Positions 44,704 to 52,438 of a stretch of 64,000 nt of DNA are shown here, piece after piece (the stretch's first letter is position 1; each line of letters starts with the position of its first letter). The translations under genes and the position numbers were made by a program. Under the pieces are notes generated by a model, which was not told where the DNA came from, ran no database searches, and saw nothing but the letters and a program-made list of their open reading frames with translations. Source of the DNA: Ignavibacteria bacterium (GTDB lineage Bacteria > Bacteroidota > Ignavibacteria > Ignavibacteriales > Ignavibacteriaceae); assembly GCA_030693705.1 (NCBI GenBank), contig JAUYAB010000047.1:62001-126000 (forward strand), given 5' to 3'.

Positions 44704-45441
44704 ATGGCACAACAAGAAACCGGTCATGCAAAGAATGTAGCAAACTTTGAAGACCTTATTTCCTTTTGCGTTGGTTGCGGCGCAAGCTACAACCCATCCA
44801 AAGATTCAATCAAACTCTCTGCATTAACCACCCTCCATACCGAAGCGAAGAACAAAACTGCTGCGGTAAACACAGCGCAAACCGCCTGGTCAAATGCTAT
44901 AGGGGCAAGAGAAATTCTTTTTAATCCCTTAAGTACATTCATCACCCGCGTAGTTAACGCGCTGGAGGCATGCGATGTACCGGAACCAATTGTTGATAAC
45001 GCAAAAACCATAACAAGAAAGATTCAAGGAAGAAGAGCTAATCCTAAAAATTCTCCTCCCCCCGCGGACCCAAAACTCCCTGCGGAAGAGACTCCCAAAA
45101 ACATTTCAGCATCGCAAATGGGCTTTGATAACAGGATAGCACACTTAGACAAACTCATCGTACTGCTTTCAGCCCAAACCGGATACGCTCCAAACGAACC
45201 GGAATTGACAACAGCAGCGCTAACAACCCTCCACGCAAATATGAAATCCGCTAATAGTCTGGCGATAAATACTTTCACAACATTAAGCAATGCTCGGGTA
45301 GAAAGAGACAAAACTCTTTATCAAGAAAAAACCGGATTAGTTCCCATAGCCGGTGAGGTAAAAAAATATGTTAAAAGCGTATTTGGAGCCACAAGTCCCC
45401 AATGCAAACAATTAACCGGCTTAAAATTTACCGAACTTTAG
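44704..45441 (+). CDS. Two-repeat helical protein of unknown function
   Basis: 245 residues, no signal peptide or TM segment; AGGAG precedes the ATG. It contains two related helical halves: residues ~14-80 (FEDLISFCVGCGASYNPSKDSIKLSALTTLHTEAKNKTAAVNTAQTAWSNAIGARE) and ~138-205 (RIAHLDKLIVLLSAQTGYAPNEPELTTAALTTLHANMKSANSLAINTFTTLSNARVERD). Each ends in a four-helix-like stretch built on ALTTLH. A Pro/Lys-rich hinge joins them, and the tail is SVFGATSPQCKQLTGLKFTEL. I cannot assign a known family. A strong terminator and a 21-bp tandem array follow. Confidence 0.75.
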   Translation: MAQQETGHAKNVANFEDLISFCVGCGASYNPSKDSIKLSALTTLHTEAKNKTAAVNTAQTAWSNAIGAREILFNPLSTFITRVVNALEACDVPEPIVDNAKTITRKIQGRRANPKNSPPPADPKLPAEETPKNISASQMGFDNRIAHLDKLIVLLSAQTGYAPNEPELTTAALTTLHANMKSANSLAINTFTTLSNARVERDKTLYQEKTGLVPIAGEVKKYVKSVFGATSPQCKQLTGLKFTEL

Positions 45442-45457
45442 AAGTGATCTTTAAGAA

Positions 45458-45495
45458 AGAAGCCGCCTCTATCTAAAAGGCGGCTTCTCTATTTT
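45458..45495 (+). terminator. Terminator of the two-repeat helical protein gene
   Basis: AGAAGCCGCCT pairs perfectly with AGGCGGCTTCT across a 9-nt loop, followed by CTATTTT. It begins 17 bp after the stop codon. Confidence 0.85.
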
Positions 45496-45505
45496 GGGTA
45501 CAAGC

Positions 45506-45757
45506 TTCCGTAAAAATGAAACAGCCTCCCCGATTATTGATTCTTGCTCCTAAATAATTAAAACTCCCTACTGCAAAGTTAAAATTTGCTGCTGTAAAGT
45601 TGAGACTTCCTACTGCATAACTAAAACTCACTGCCGTAAAGTTGAAACTCTGCTCAGTAGAAATGAAATACCGGTCTGTAAAAGTAAAACACCCATCCCG
45701 AATGTTGCAGCTCACAGCCGAAAAGATGAAATAGACACCAGTAACTTGAAATCTCTT
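45506..45757. repeat. Tandem array of twelve degenerate 21-bp units
   Basis: Read on the plus strand in strict 21-bp phase from 45506, units share the pattern TGCNGTAAAGTTGAAACTC: for example CTGCCGTAAAGTTGAAACTC at 45631-45650, CTGCTGTAAAGTTGAGACTT and GTCTGTAAAAGTAAAACACC. Central units agree best and edge units are degenerate. 21 bp is both seven codons and two helical turns. A minus-strand frame of 96 codons runs through it, giving FNFTAVSF-type heptads, but it starts at TTG without a binding site. Confidence 0.85.
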
Positions 45758-46053
45758 TCCCAAAAGCCTTAAAACAGCCTAAAAACAGAGTTATTCCTCC
45801 ATTTACCCATAAAAGCATGAAACGGATAATTACATAGCCGATTCAGAGAATCGACTTACTATCTCTACCATTTGTTCGTTCGAGTTAACCAATGCTTTTA
45901 AACAGATCAACCTTCGGGATAGATTTTGTTATCTCATCCAGCCACTTGTGTATTAAAAGGTTGAATGAAAAATAGTAAAAGAAAGTCGCCTATTCTCAAA
46001 TTTTTTTACACGGTTTGCGTAATTTTACAGAAAAGAAAAATATTGAAAACTAC
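45758..46053. other. Gene-free stretch between the array and the hemL relic
   Basis: No conserved frame, tRNA or clear hairpin was found. One short inverted word, CGATTCAGAGAATCG, is present near 45840. Confidence 0.5.
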
Positions 46054-46200
46054 ATGAACATCTCAACAAACGAAAAACTTTTTAACGAAGCAAAAAAATA
46101 TATTCCGGGATGGATAAACTCTCCTGTAAGCGCATTTAAATCTGTCAGTGGCAATCCTGTTTTTACACTATTAACGATAGAACCAATTTTTTTATTCTAA
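46054..46200 (+). pseudogene. hemL: Truncated glutamate-1-semialdehyde aminomutase start
   Basis: From the ATG at 46054 the frame reads [20 protein letters not shown], then [17 protein letters not shown], which matches the first ~40 residues of HemL (family pattern [26 protein letters not shown]). After that homology stops and the frame closes 12 codons later. The conserved GGVNSPVR has become GWINSPVS, so the piece is decayed as well as cut. The catalytic lysine domain is gone. The cut falls just before the tail of a T9SS gene. Confidence 0.85.
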
Positions 46201-46215
46201 ATTATAAAAACAGAA

Positions 46216-48729
46216 TTACTTGAGCAAAATCATCTTCCGACTTTGGACAAAACTACCGGCACGTAACGTGTAGAAATATACGCCAGAGGCGTATCCGCCT
46301 TTGGCGGAAATTCCACTCGCAAGTTTGTGTGCATCAAAATTGATTTTGTAATTTCCAGCGGATTTTTCTTCATCTAGTAATGTCGCCACTTCATTACCAA
46401 GTACATCATAGACTTTCAAATTAACTTTACTGTTTACTGATAACTGAAAACTGATTACAGTGCTCGGATTAAACGGATTCGGAAAGTTTTGTGCTAAATT
46501 AAAATTATCTAAAACATTGTCTGCAGCATCATCAATACCAACCGTCATCTTATCGCCGATCCATGTCCACAACCATCTCCAGGGATTTAGCCATGAATTG
46601 TTTTCGTTATAAGGAGAATAACAAAATACTAATTCTTTTGTACCGGTGGCATCGGCATCACTGATTGAGAAATCGATAGGAATTTTCATCCCTTCTTCCG
46701 GATGGAAAACGCTATCAGCACCGAAATAATTGTAATTCCGTTTTTGAGCAATATCAACAAATGGAATTTTAGCTTCAATGATATATCCATGCGAAGACTT
46801 CTGTCCGAAGTAATAATTAACGCCTGGGAACAACAAACTATCGCTGTTGTAGCAGCTAACCTTTTCTTCATCAAACAGAAATGAGTAGTGAGGAGTTGCT
46901 CCAGAGGTATAATTGTAGAAATAGGTGTTATGAGAATCGAACAATCCGAGATATAAATTGACGGCATCGTTCATCCATCGTTCGTTAGTCTTTTTATAGC
47001 TGTAAATATCATCGGTAACATCCGCGGCAAAATAAAGATAATCTTTATCGACCGCTAAATAAGCCAACGCACTTATGTCCAGGTCTCCGTCAAACTTTCC
47101 ACCCTCAACAAGAAAACCTGTTCCCTCTGATTTGATAATATTGATTTGAGGGAAACCTATCCATTCTTCTAAATTTCCATCGGCCTTAAAATTAACCGGA
47201 GCAGTCTTTGCGATAGTAGGAACACCTTTTCCTTTATTTGTGGTTGGTGTGTTAAAGAAAGCTGGAGGGGAATCAAGCAAGAAGGCATCTTTACAAACTA
47301 TAGCATAATAGTAAGTAAGGTCTTGGTCGGTGGACGCCGAACGAAGCATCTGTTCCCATAGTTGAGTGTTCTCGGGAATATTTAATTTAAGAACTTCGGC
47401 TTTGGTTATATCCGTAATCGGTTGATCGGAATAATAAAGATCGTACTTTTCGCCCGTTTCATTTGAAACATCAGTCCATGTAATAATGTTTTTATATTTG
47501 TCGGGAAAGACAGCTAAACCGTTTACTGGATCGGGATGGGGACATTCACATCTGGGATTTCCAGTCCAAATTTCACTCAGATAAATAACTTTTCCCGCAA
47601 TGCCTGAAGCTTCTGCCATAATTTTAAAAACACTCACATGGGTAGAATCAAAACCGGATAAACCATCTTGCGGTACAAAATCTTTTAGCGGCAAAATATA
47701 TTGATGCCATTGATTATCATCAGAGGGCTGAAAAACTTTCCCGACTTTCCCGCTGCCTCCTTCAAATTGTATGCGAATCGGACCAACTCCGGATTCAGCT
47801 TTCATCCAAAAATTTAGTGAGTCAAATGACCACGACCATGACATATCGAAATTAGGATCGATATTAAAACCTATTCCTGTCCAACCGTTACCCAATTCAT
47901 TTCCTTGAACCCATTTAAGTGCATTCAGTTCGGGAACGCGCCCTGCGGCTTGCACAATCTCAAGAGTTGATTGTCCCCAAGTCCATCCGGTTCCAAGAGC
48001 GTTAGGTAAAAATTTACCATTAAAAAATACAACGGGAAGAGATATTTTCCCTTCGAGAGTTAAATTATCCAATAATAAAGTTCCCGTTGAATTGATAGTT
48101 GTATCGCCACCGCCTGCCGTCGGGACATATACCAACATTAATTCAAAACCTTTTATCTGCTCAAGTTGCAAATACTTATCACCGTCCCCGATTTGAAGTG
48201 AAAAACCTTTTGTATTGTCGTTATTCATTTCAAGAGGGATGTCAACCTCCACCCAACCACTTGAAGTTTCTTTCAAATTAATGGCGATTTTGTGCAACCA
48301 AAGATCTCGTAAACCGGCAGCATCAATTTCAGCCATTTTAAATTCCATTGTAGTTGTTCCATCAGCAGTCATTAAAGCAGGGTTTAGAACTTTATAACGG
48401 AGATTTAGATGTGTCCCGCCGGAAAGATCCAGATACGGAAGTGAGTCAGTGTGATCAGGTTTATAAGTTGTCCTTCCCACATAACCGCCCCATCCATCGG
48501 CAGCTTGAATTTTGTAATCAATTTTCATTGAGCCGGTTCCCTCAATATGTGCGGTGTCATTTGATAACTTGCAATATGAACCGGGACTAATGGCGAAAAG
48601 GGTTTCATTCAACACAGGGGGATCAAGAAAAACCGAACCGACAGCATTGTCAAAACTTTGAATAAGTATCTGAGCTTGCGTTAGTTGCACAATACTCAAT
48701 AGACAGATAAAAATAAAAACTTTTTTCAT
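46216..48729 (-). CDS. T9SS cargo protein with carbohydrate-binding-like domains
   Basis: 837 residues. Signal peptide MKKVFIFICLLSIVQLTQAQ; residues ~20-225 a beta-sandwich of the carbohydrate-binding type (SPGSYCKLSNDTAHIEGTGSMKIDYKIQAADGWGGYVG), a related second sandwich (~235-395), a fibronectin-like stretch (NGLAVFPDKYKNIITWTDVSNETGEKYDLYYS), and a CBM9-like domain (~505-735, FKADGNLEEWIGFPQINI, YLAVDKDYLYFAADVTDDI). A type A sorting domain from QNFPNPFNPSTVISFQLS ends the protein. That domain carries a ~10-residue insertion (ISAKGGYASG). A secreted glycan-binding role is likely. Confidence 0.85.
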   Translation of the reverse strand: MKKVFIFICLLSIVQLTQAQILIQSFDNAVGSVFLDPPVLNETLFAISPGSYCKLSNDTAHIEGTGSMKIDYKIQAADGWGGYVGRTTYKPDHTDSLPYLDLSGGTHLNLRYKVLNPALMTADGTTTMEFKMAEIDAAGLRDLWLHKIAINLKETSSGWVEVDIPLEMNNDNTKGFSLQIGDGDKYLQLEQIKGFELMLVYVPTAGGGDTTINSTGTLLLDNLTLEGKISLPVVFFNGKFLPNALGTGWTWGQSTLEIVQAAGRVPELNALKWVQGNELGNGWTGIGFNIDPNFDMSWSWSFDSLNFWMKAESGVGPIRIQFEGGSGKVGKVFQPSDDNQWHQYILPLKDFVPQDGLSGFDSTHVSVFKIMAEASGIAGKVIYLSEIWTGNPRCECPHPDPVNGLAVFPDKYKNIITWTDVSNETGEKYDLYYSDQPITDITKAEVLKLNIPENTQLWEQMLRSASTDQDLTYYYAIVCKDAFLLDSPPAFFNTPTTNKGKGVPTIAKTAPVNFKADGNLEEWIGFPQINIIKSEGTGFLVEGGKFDGDLDISALAYLAVDKDYLYFAADVTDDIYSYKKTNERWMNDAVNLYLGLFDSHNTYFYNYTSGATPHYSFLFDEEKVSCYNSDSLLFPGVNYYFGQKSSHGYIIEAKIPFVDIAQKRNYNYFGADSVFHPEEGMKIPIDFSISDADATGTKELVFCYSPYNENNSWLNPWRWLWTWIGDKMTVGIDDAADNVLDNFNLAQNFPNPFNPSTVISFQLSVNSKVNLKVYDVLGNEVATLLDEEKSAGNYKINFDAHKLASGISAKGGYASGVYFYTLRAGSFVQSRKMILLK
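46278..46308. repeat. In-frame palindromic insertion in a T9SS sorting domain, copy 1
   Basis: On the plus strand ATACGCC-AGA-GGCGTAT (46278-46294) runs directly into TCCGCC-TTT-GGCGGA (46294-46308). It encodes ISAKGGYASG between LASG and VYFY. Both palindromes occur in intergenic DNA in this window (12324-12340; 1977-1990, 10488-10502 and 40795-40808). Sorting domains without the insert read LASGIYF or LASGMYF. Confidence 0.85.
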
Positions 48730-48762
48730 GCTACTTTTTCTCCGTTAGTTGATGTTCGGTAT

Positions 48763-49716
48763 TTACTTCAACAAAATCATTTTGCGACTTTGAACAAAGC
48801 TGCCTGCACGCAAAGTGTAAAAATATACGCCAGAGGCGTATCCGCCTTTGGAGGATATTCCATTTGAAAGTCTGCTTCCATCAAAATCAATTTTATAATT
48901 GCCTGCCGGTTTTTCTCCGTCAACTAAAATTGCCACTTGATTCCCAAGCACATCGTAAACTTTCAAACTAACCTTACTGTTTGCTGATAATTGAAAACTG
49001 ATTACTGTGCTTGGATTAAATGGATTTGGAAAGTTTTGGTTTAAGATAAATAAGTTGGGAGAAAAGTTCTTATCAGAATTTATCGAAGTTAATTTTTTGC
49101 CGAATTCTTTCCCATCGATTTTGGCATAAACCAGATAAGTAGAACCACATCCCATTTCACAAACCGAACCGTACAATTCTCCAAAACCTTTTGCAAAAGT
49201 ATAAGTTTCACCTGGAATGAAGCATTCATTCTGAAATGTCTTTAGTTGAGTAAAAATGCCGAAAATTGAATCATTTGTCACCGACACACATCTTGTCATG
49301 TAATATCCGGAAGTCGTTATGCGTTCCCTGGATGAATAAATAGGGTCACCGGGTTGAGCAAACAAACTATCCGACATGTACTCATGATTTGCAGTCGTAT
49401 CGTTAATATACCGATAAACACAGCCTGTAAGTGAATCAATTCTTTCAAATTGGTTATACTGATATTGGTTAGGAGTAATGTCCTTACGCAATAAGATTTT
49501 ATAAGTATGACCATTTTCAAGTAAAGTATCGCCAGTAACTTCAACTGAATGGGAGCTTGAATCTGTTGGCGAGAAAGGCATTTGTTCCCAGTAGGATTGA
49601 TATTCCCAGTAATTGCCCGTCTGTAACGGGTAGTAGTTTAATAATTCTTTAAGCGAATCAACTTGTGCAAAAAGAATGGCAGGTAAAAAAACTAAAAGAT
49701 AGAAATGTCTTTTCAT
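48763..49716 (-). CDS. T9SS cargo protein of unknown function
   Basis: 317 residues. Signal peptide MKRHFYLLVFLPAILFAQ; a ~200-residue beta-rich domain (LLNYYPLQTGNYWEYQSYWE, LLENGHTYKILLRKDITPNQ, CGSTYLVYAKIDGKEFG) of a kind common in Ignavibacteria surface proteins; and a type A sorting domain from QNFPNPFNPSTVISFQLS with the same palindromic insertion as the next gene downstream (ISSKGGYASG). It lies 33 bp before that gene, so the pair is probably one transcript. Function unknown. Confidence 0.8.
   Translation of the reverse strand: MKRHFYLLVFLPAILFAQVDSLKELLNYYPLQTGNYWEYQSYWEQMPFSPTDSSSHSVEVTGDTLLENGHTYKILLRKDITPNQYQYNQFERIDSLTGCVYRYINDTTANHEYMSDSLFAQPGDPIYSSRERITTSGYYMTRCVSVTNDSIFGIFTQLKTFQNECFIPGETYTFAKGFGELYGSVCEMGCGSTYLVYAKIDGKEFGKKLTSINSDKNFSPNLFILNQNFPNPFNPSTVISFQLSANSKVSLKVYDVLGNQVAILVDGEKPAGNYKIDFDGSRLSNGISSKGGYASGVYFYTLRAGSFVQSRKMILLK
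48825..48856. repeat. In-frame palindromic insertion in a T9SS sorting domain, copy 2
   Basis: ATACGCC-AGA-GGCGTAT (48825-48841) is identical to copy 1; the adjoining TCCGCCTTTGGAGGAT is the second palindrome with two mismatches. It encodes ISSKGGYASG at the same point of the sorting domain. Confidence 0.85.
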
Positions 49717-49834
49717 TAATCTTCCTCCAAATGAAAATTAAAAGTACAGTTCGTTATCAGTAACAATCGAATGGATTGTTTTGTGCAACTTAATTTAAAA
49801 CAACCAAAGAAACAATTTCTCTTTTTCTGAACAC

Positions 49835-51850
49835 TTAACTCATCTTCTTCTTCAACCTCTCAATTTCATCGCGGAGTGAAGCGGCGCGTTCAAATTCCAA
49901 ATCTTTTGCCGACTTATACATTTCATCGGTAAGCTGCTGTATTAAATCTTCTTTCTGTTCTTTCGTCATGTACTTAATCACCGGTTCGGCAACTTTAGAA
50001 AATGGCGTGTCATACTTTTCTCCGTCTCTTGTACGAACATCAGCGATAGAAGTAGATGACATAATTTCATCAAACGTTTTATAAATGGTCTGCGGAGTGA
50101 TATTGTTCGCAATATTATATTCTGTTTGAACTTGCCGCCGACGTTTCGTTTCTTCAATTACTTTCCGCATCGATTCTGTAATTCTGTCGGCGTACATAAT
50201 TACAAGTCCGTTCACATTTCGCGCGGTTCTTCCGGCTGTCTGCATCAACGAGCGTTCACTGCGGAGAAATCCTTCCTTGTCAGCATCGATAATTGCAACG
50301 AGAGAAACTTCGGGTAGATCCAATCCTTCGCGAAGCAAATTAACCCCGACGAGCACATCAAAATCACCAAGCCGCAGATCGCGCAGAATTTCTACACGCT
50401 CAAGCGCGTCAACATCACTGTGAATGTAGCGGACGAGAATGCCAAGCTTTTCAAGATAGTCGGCAAGGTCTTCCGCCATTTTTTTTGTTAGCGTTGTTAC
50501 CAGCACTCTTTCTTTTTTTGTTACACGGATTCTGATCTCTCCGAGCAAGTCATCTATTTGTCCTTTTATCGGACGCACTTCAATTTCGGGATCGAGCAGC
50601 CCGGTTGGGCGAATGATCTGTTCAACAAAAATTCCTTCTGATTTTTCCAACTCATAATCGCTCGGTGTAGCGCTGATAAAAATTGTCTGGTTCAACTTTG
50701 CATAAAATTCATCAAACTTCATCGGTCGGTTATCAAGCGCAGAAGGAAGCCGGAAGCCATATTCCACAAGGGTTTCCTTGCGTGATCTATCGCCGTTGTA
50801 CATCCCGCGTACCTGTGGAATGGTTACGTGCGATTCATCTACAATTAGCAGAAAATCTTCCGGAAAATAATCCATCAATGTTGATGGACGAGTCCCCGGC
50901 TCGCGGTTTTCCATATGACGCGAATAATTTTCAATTCCTGAACAGTAGCCGATCTCTTTCATCATTTCGATATCGAACTTCGTCCGCTGCTCAATTCGTT
51001 GCGCTTCCAAATATCTTTCTTGTTGATGATAGTATCGCAAACGTTCTTCAAGTTCAATCTCAATTAGTTTGATCGCCTTTTGCATTTGTCCCCGTTCGGT
51101 CACGTAATATTTAGCGGGATAAATTGCGGTCGATTCAATTTCTTCTTTTGTTTCTCCGGTGATTGAATCGATAACGGAAAGTTTTTCAATCTCATCATCC
51201 CAAAGTTGAATGCGTATCGCTTCTTCATATTGATAAGCAGGAATAACTTCAATAATATCACCGCGTACACGGAATGTGCCGCGGGTAAAATCCGTATCGT
51301 TCCGAATAAAATAAATATCGGTAAGCGTTCGCAGAATTTCTTTCTTGGAAGTTTTCTGATTCTTCTTCAAAAAATAAATTTGCTTTGCGTACTCTTCCGG
51401 AGCGCCGATACCGTAAATACAACTTACACTTGCAACAATGATGATGTCGCTTCGTCCTTCAATCAAAGCGGTAGTTGCTTTTAGTCGGAGGCGGTCGATC
51501 TCTTCATTCACGGCAAAATCTTTTTCGATAAACGTATCGGAGGAAATAACGTACGCTTCAGGTTGGTAGTAATCGTAATAGCTGATAAAAAATTCAACCG
51601 CATTTTTCGGGAAGAATGATTTGAACTCGGAATACAACTGCGCCGCAAGCGTTTTGTTGTGCGAAATGATCAGCGTTGGTTTGTTTAATTGCTGGATTAC
51701 ATTTGAGATGGTAAACGTTTTTCCGCTTCCCGTAACGCCCAGCAGCGTTTGGAATTTATCGCCCCGTTTGATGCCGTCAACCAATTCTTGAATTGCCCGC
51801 GGCTGGTCGCCGGAAGGTTGATAGTTTGATACTAATTCGAAAGTGTTCAT
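49835..51850 (-). CDS. uvrB: UvrABC excision nuclease subunit B
   Basis: I start at the ATG at 51850 ([20 protein letters not shown]), giving 671 residues, the family size; the extension to 51910 starts at TTG with no support. Walker [10 protein letters not shown], beta-hairpin with [11 protein letters not shown], helicase [33 protein letters not shown] and the C-terminal UvrB/UvrC coiled coil ([27 protein letters not shown]) are all present. It verifies lesions and prepares incision in nucleotide excision repair. Confidence 0.98.
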   Translation of the reverse strand: MNTFELVSNYQPSGDQPRAIQELVDGIKRGDKFQTLLGVTGSGKTFTISNVIQQLNKPTLIISHNKTLAAQLYSEFKSFFPKNAVEFFISYYDYYQPEAYVISSDTFIEKDFAVNEEIDRLRLKATTALIEGRSDIIIVASVSCIYGIGAPEEYAKQIYFLKKNQKTSKKEILRTLTDIYFIRNDTDFTRGTFRVRGDIIEVIPAYQYEEAIRIQLWDDEIEKLSVIDSITGETKEEIESTAIYPAKYYVTERGQMQKAIKLIEIELEERLRYYHQQERYLEAQRIEQRTKFDIEMMKEIGYCSGIENYSRHMENREPGTRPSTLMDYFPEDFLLIVDESHVTIPQVRGMYNGDRSRKETLVEYGFRLPSALDNRPMKFDEFYAKLNQTIFISATPSDYELEKSEGIFVEQIIRPTGLLDPEIEVRPIKGQIDDLLGEIRIRVTKKERVLVTTLTKKMAEDLADYLEKLGILVRYIHSDVDALERVEILRDLRLGDFDVLVGVNLLREGLDLPEVSLVAIIDADKEGFLRSERSLMQTAGRTARNVNGLVIMYADRITESMRKVIEETKRRRQVQTEYNIANNITPQTIYKTFDEIMSSTSIADVRTRDGEKYDTPFSKVAEPVIKYMTKEQKEDLIQQLTDEMYKSAKDLEFERAASLRDEIERLKKKMS

Positions 51851-51930
51851 TTCTTTTAATAAATTTATAGTTGGAATTCTAAGATACAGGTTTAAGTACA
51901 AATTCAACAAGAGAAAAAGAAAGTAGAATT

Positions 51931-52296
51931 ATGAAAAAAAGTTTTGTTATGAGTGCCGGAGTATTTGGTTTTATCGGTGTTGCCCTCGGAGCTTTCGGCG
52001 GACACGCATTAAAGGCAATGCTTTCTCCTGAAATGCTGGAAATTTATAAGATCGGTGTGCAATATCATTTGATCCACGCGGTTGTATTGCTTGCAATTGC
52101 TCTTTCGGGAAAGGAATTTCTTCAAAAATCGTTTCTGTTTTTTGCAGTTGGAATTTTTCTTTTCTCCTTTTCTTTATACGCTTACGCTGTCAGTGGAATA
52201 AAATTTCTCGTTTTTATTACTCCGCTTGGAGGAACAAGCTTGTTAATTGGTTGGGGATTGATGGTTTATCAATCATGGAAGCAAGTAAAAGAATAG
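51931..52296 (+). CDS. DUF423 (YgdD-type) membrane protein
   Basis: 121 residues with four TM segments. Family signature: GVFGFIGVALGAFGGHALK at the start, YHLIHAVVLLAIAL in the middle, FSLYAYAVSGIKFLVFITPLGGTSLLIGW at the end. Inner-membrane protein of unknown function, widespread in bacteria. It is divergent from uvrB. Confidence 0.9.
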   Translation: MKKSFVMSAGVFGFIGVALGAFGGHALKAMLSPEMLEIYKIGVQYHLIHAVVLLAIALSGKEFLQKSFLFFAVGIFLFSFSLYAYAVSGIKFLVFITPLGGTSLLIGWGLMVYQSWKQVKE

Positions 52297-52310
52297 AAAA
52301 CTAAAAATGC

Positions 52311-52355
52311 AACCTCGAAGGTTATGGAAGAAGTTAGATCTCAACCTTCGAGGTT
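52311..52355. terminator. Inverted repeat after the DUF423 gene
   Basis: AACCTCGAAGGTT pairs with AACCTTCGAGGTT around a 19-nt loop. Each arm is also a near-palindrome. No T-run follows on the plus strand, so a terminator role is uncertain. Confidence 0.45.
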
Positions 52356-52438
52356 ACTATGATCCATCTTAATTTCACATTAACCGAATTCATTCTTATT
52401 TTAATTAAGAAATTTGTTCAATTTAAAGAAGTACTTCA

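Noticed and set aside
45506-45757. CRISPR array
   Set aside because: Units are only 21 bp, degenerate and have no unique spacers; no cas genes are present.
46015-46053. Longer start of the hemL fragment at a TTG
   Set aside because: Homology to HemL begins at the internal Met at 46054.
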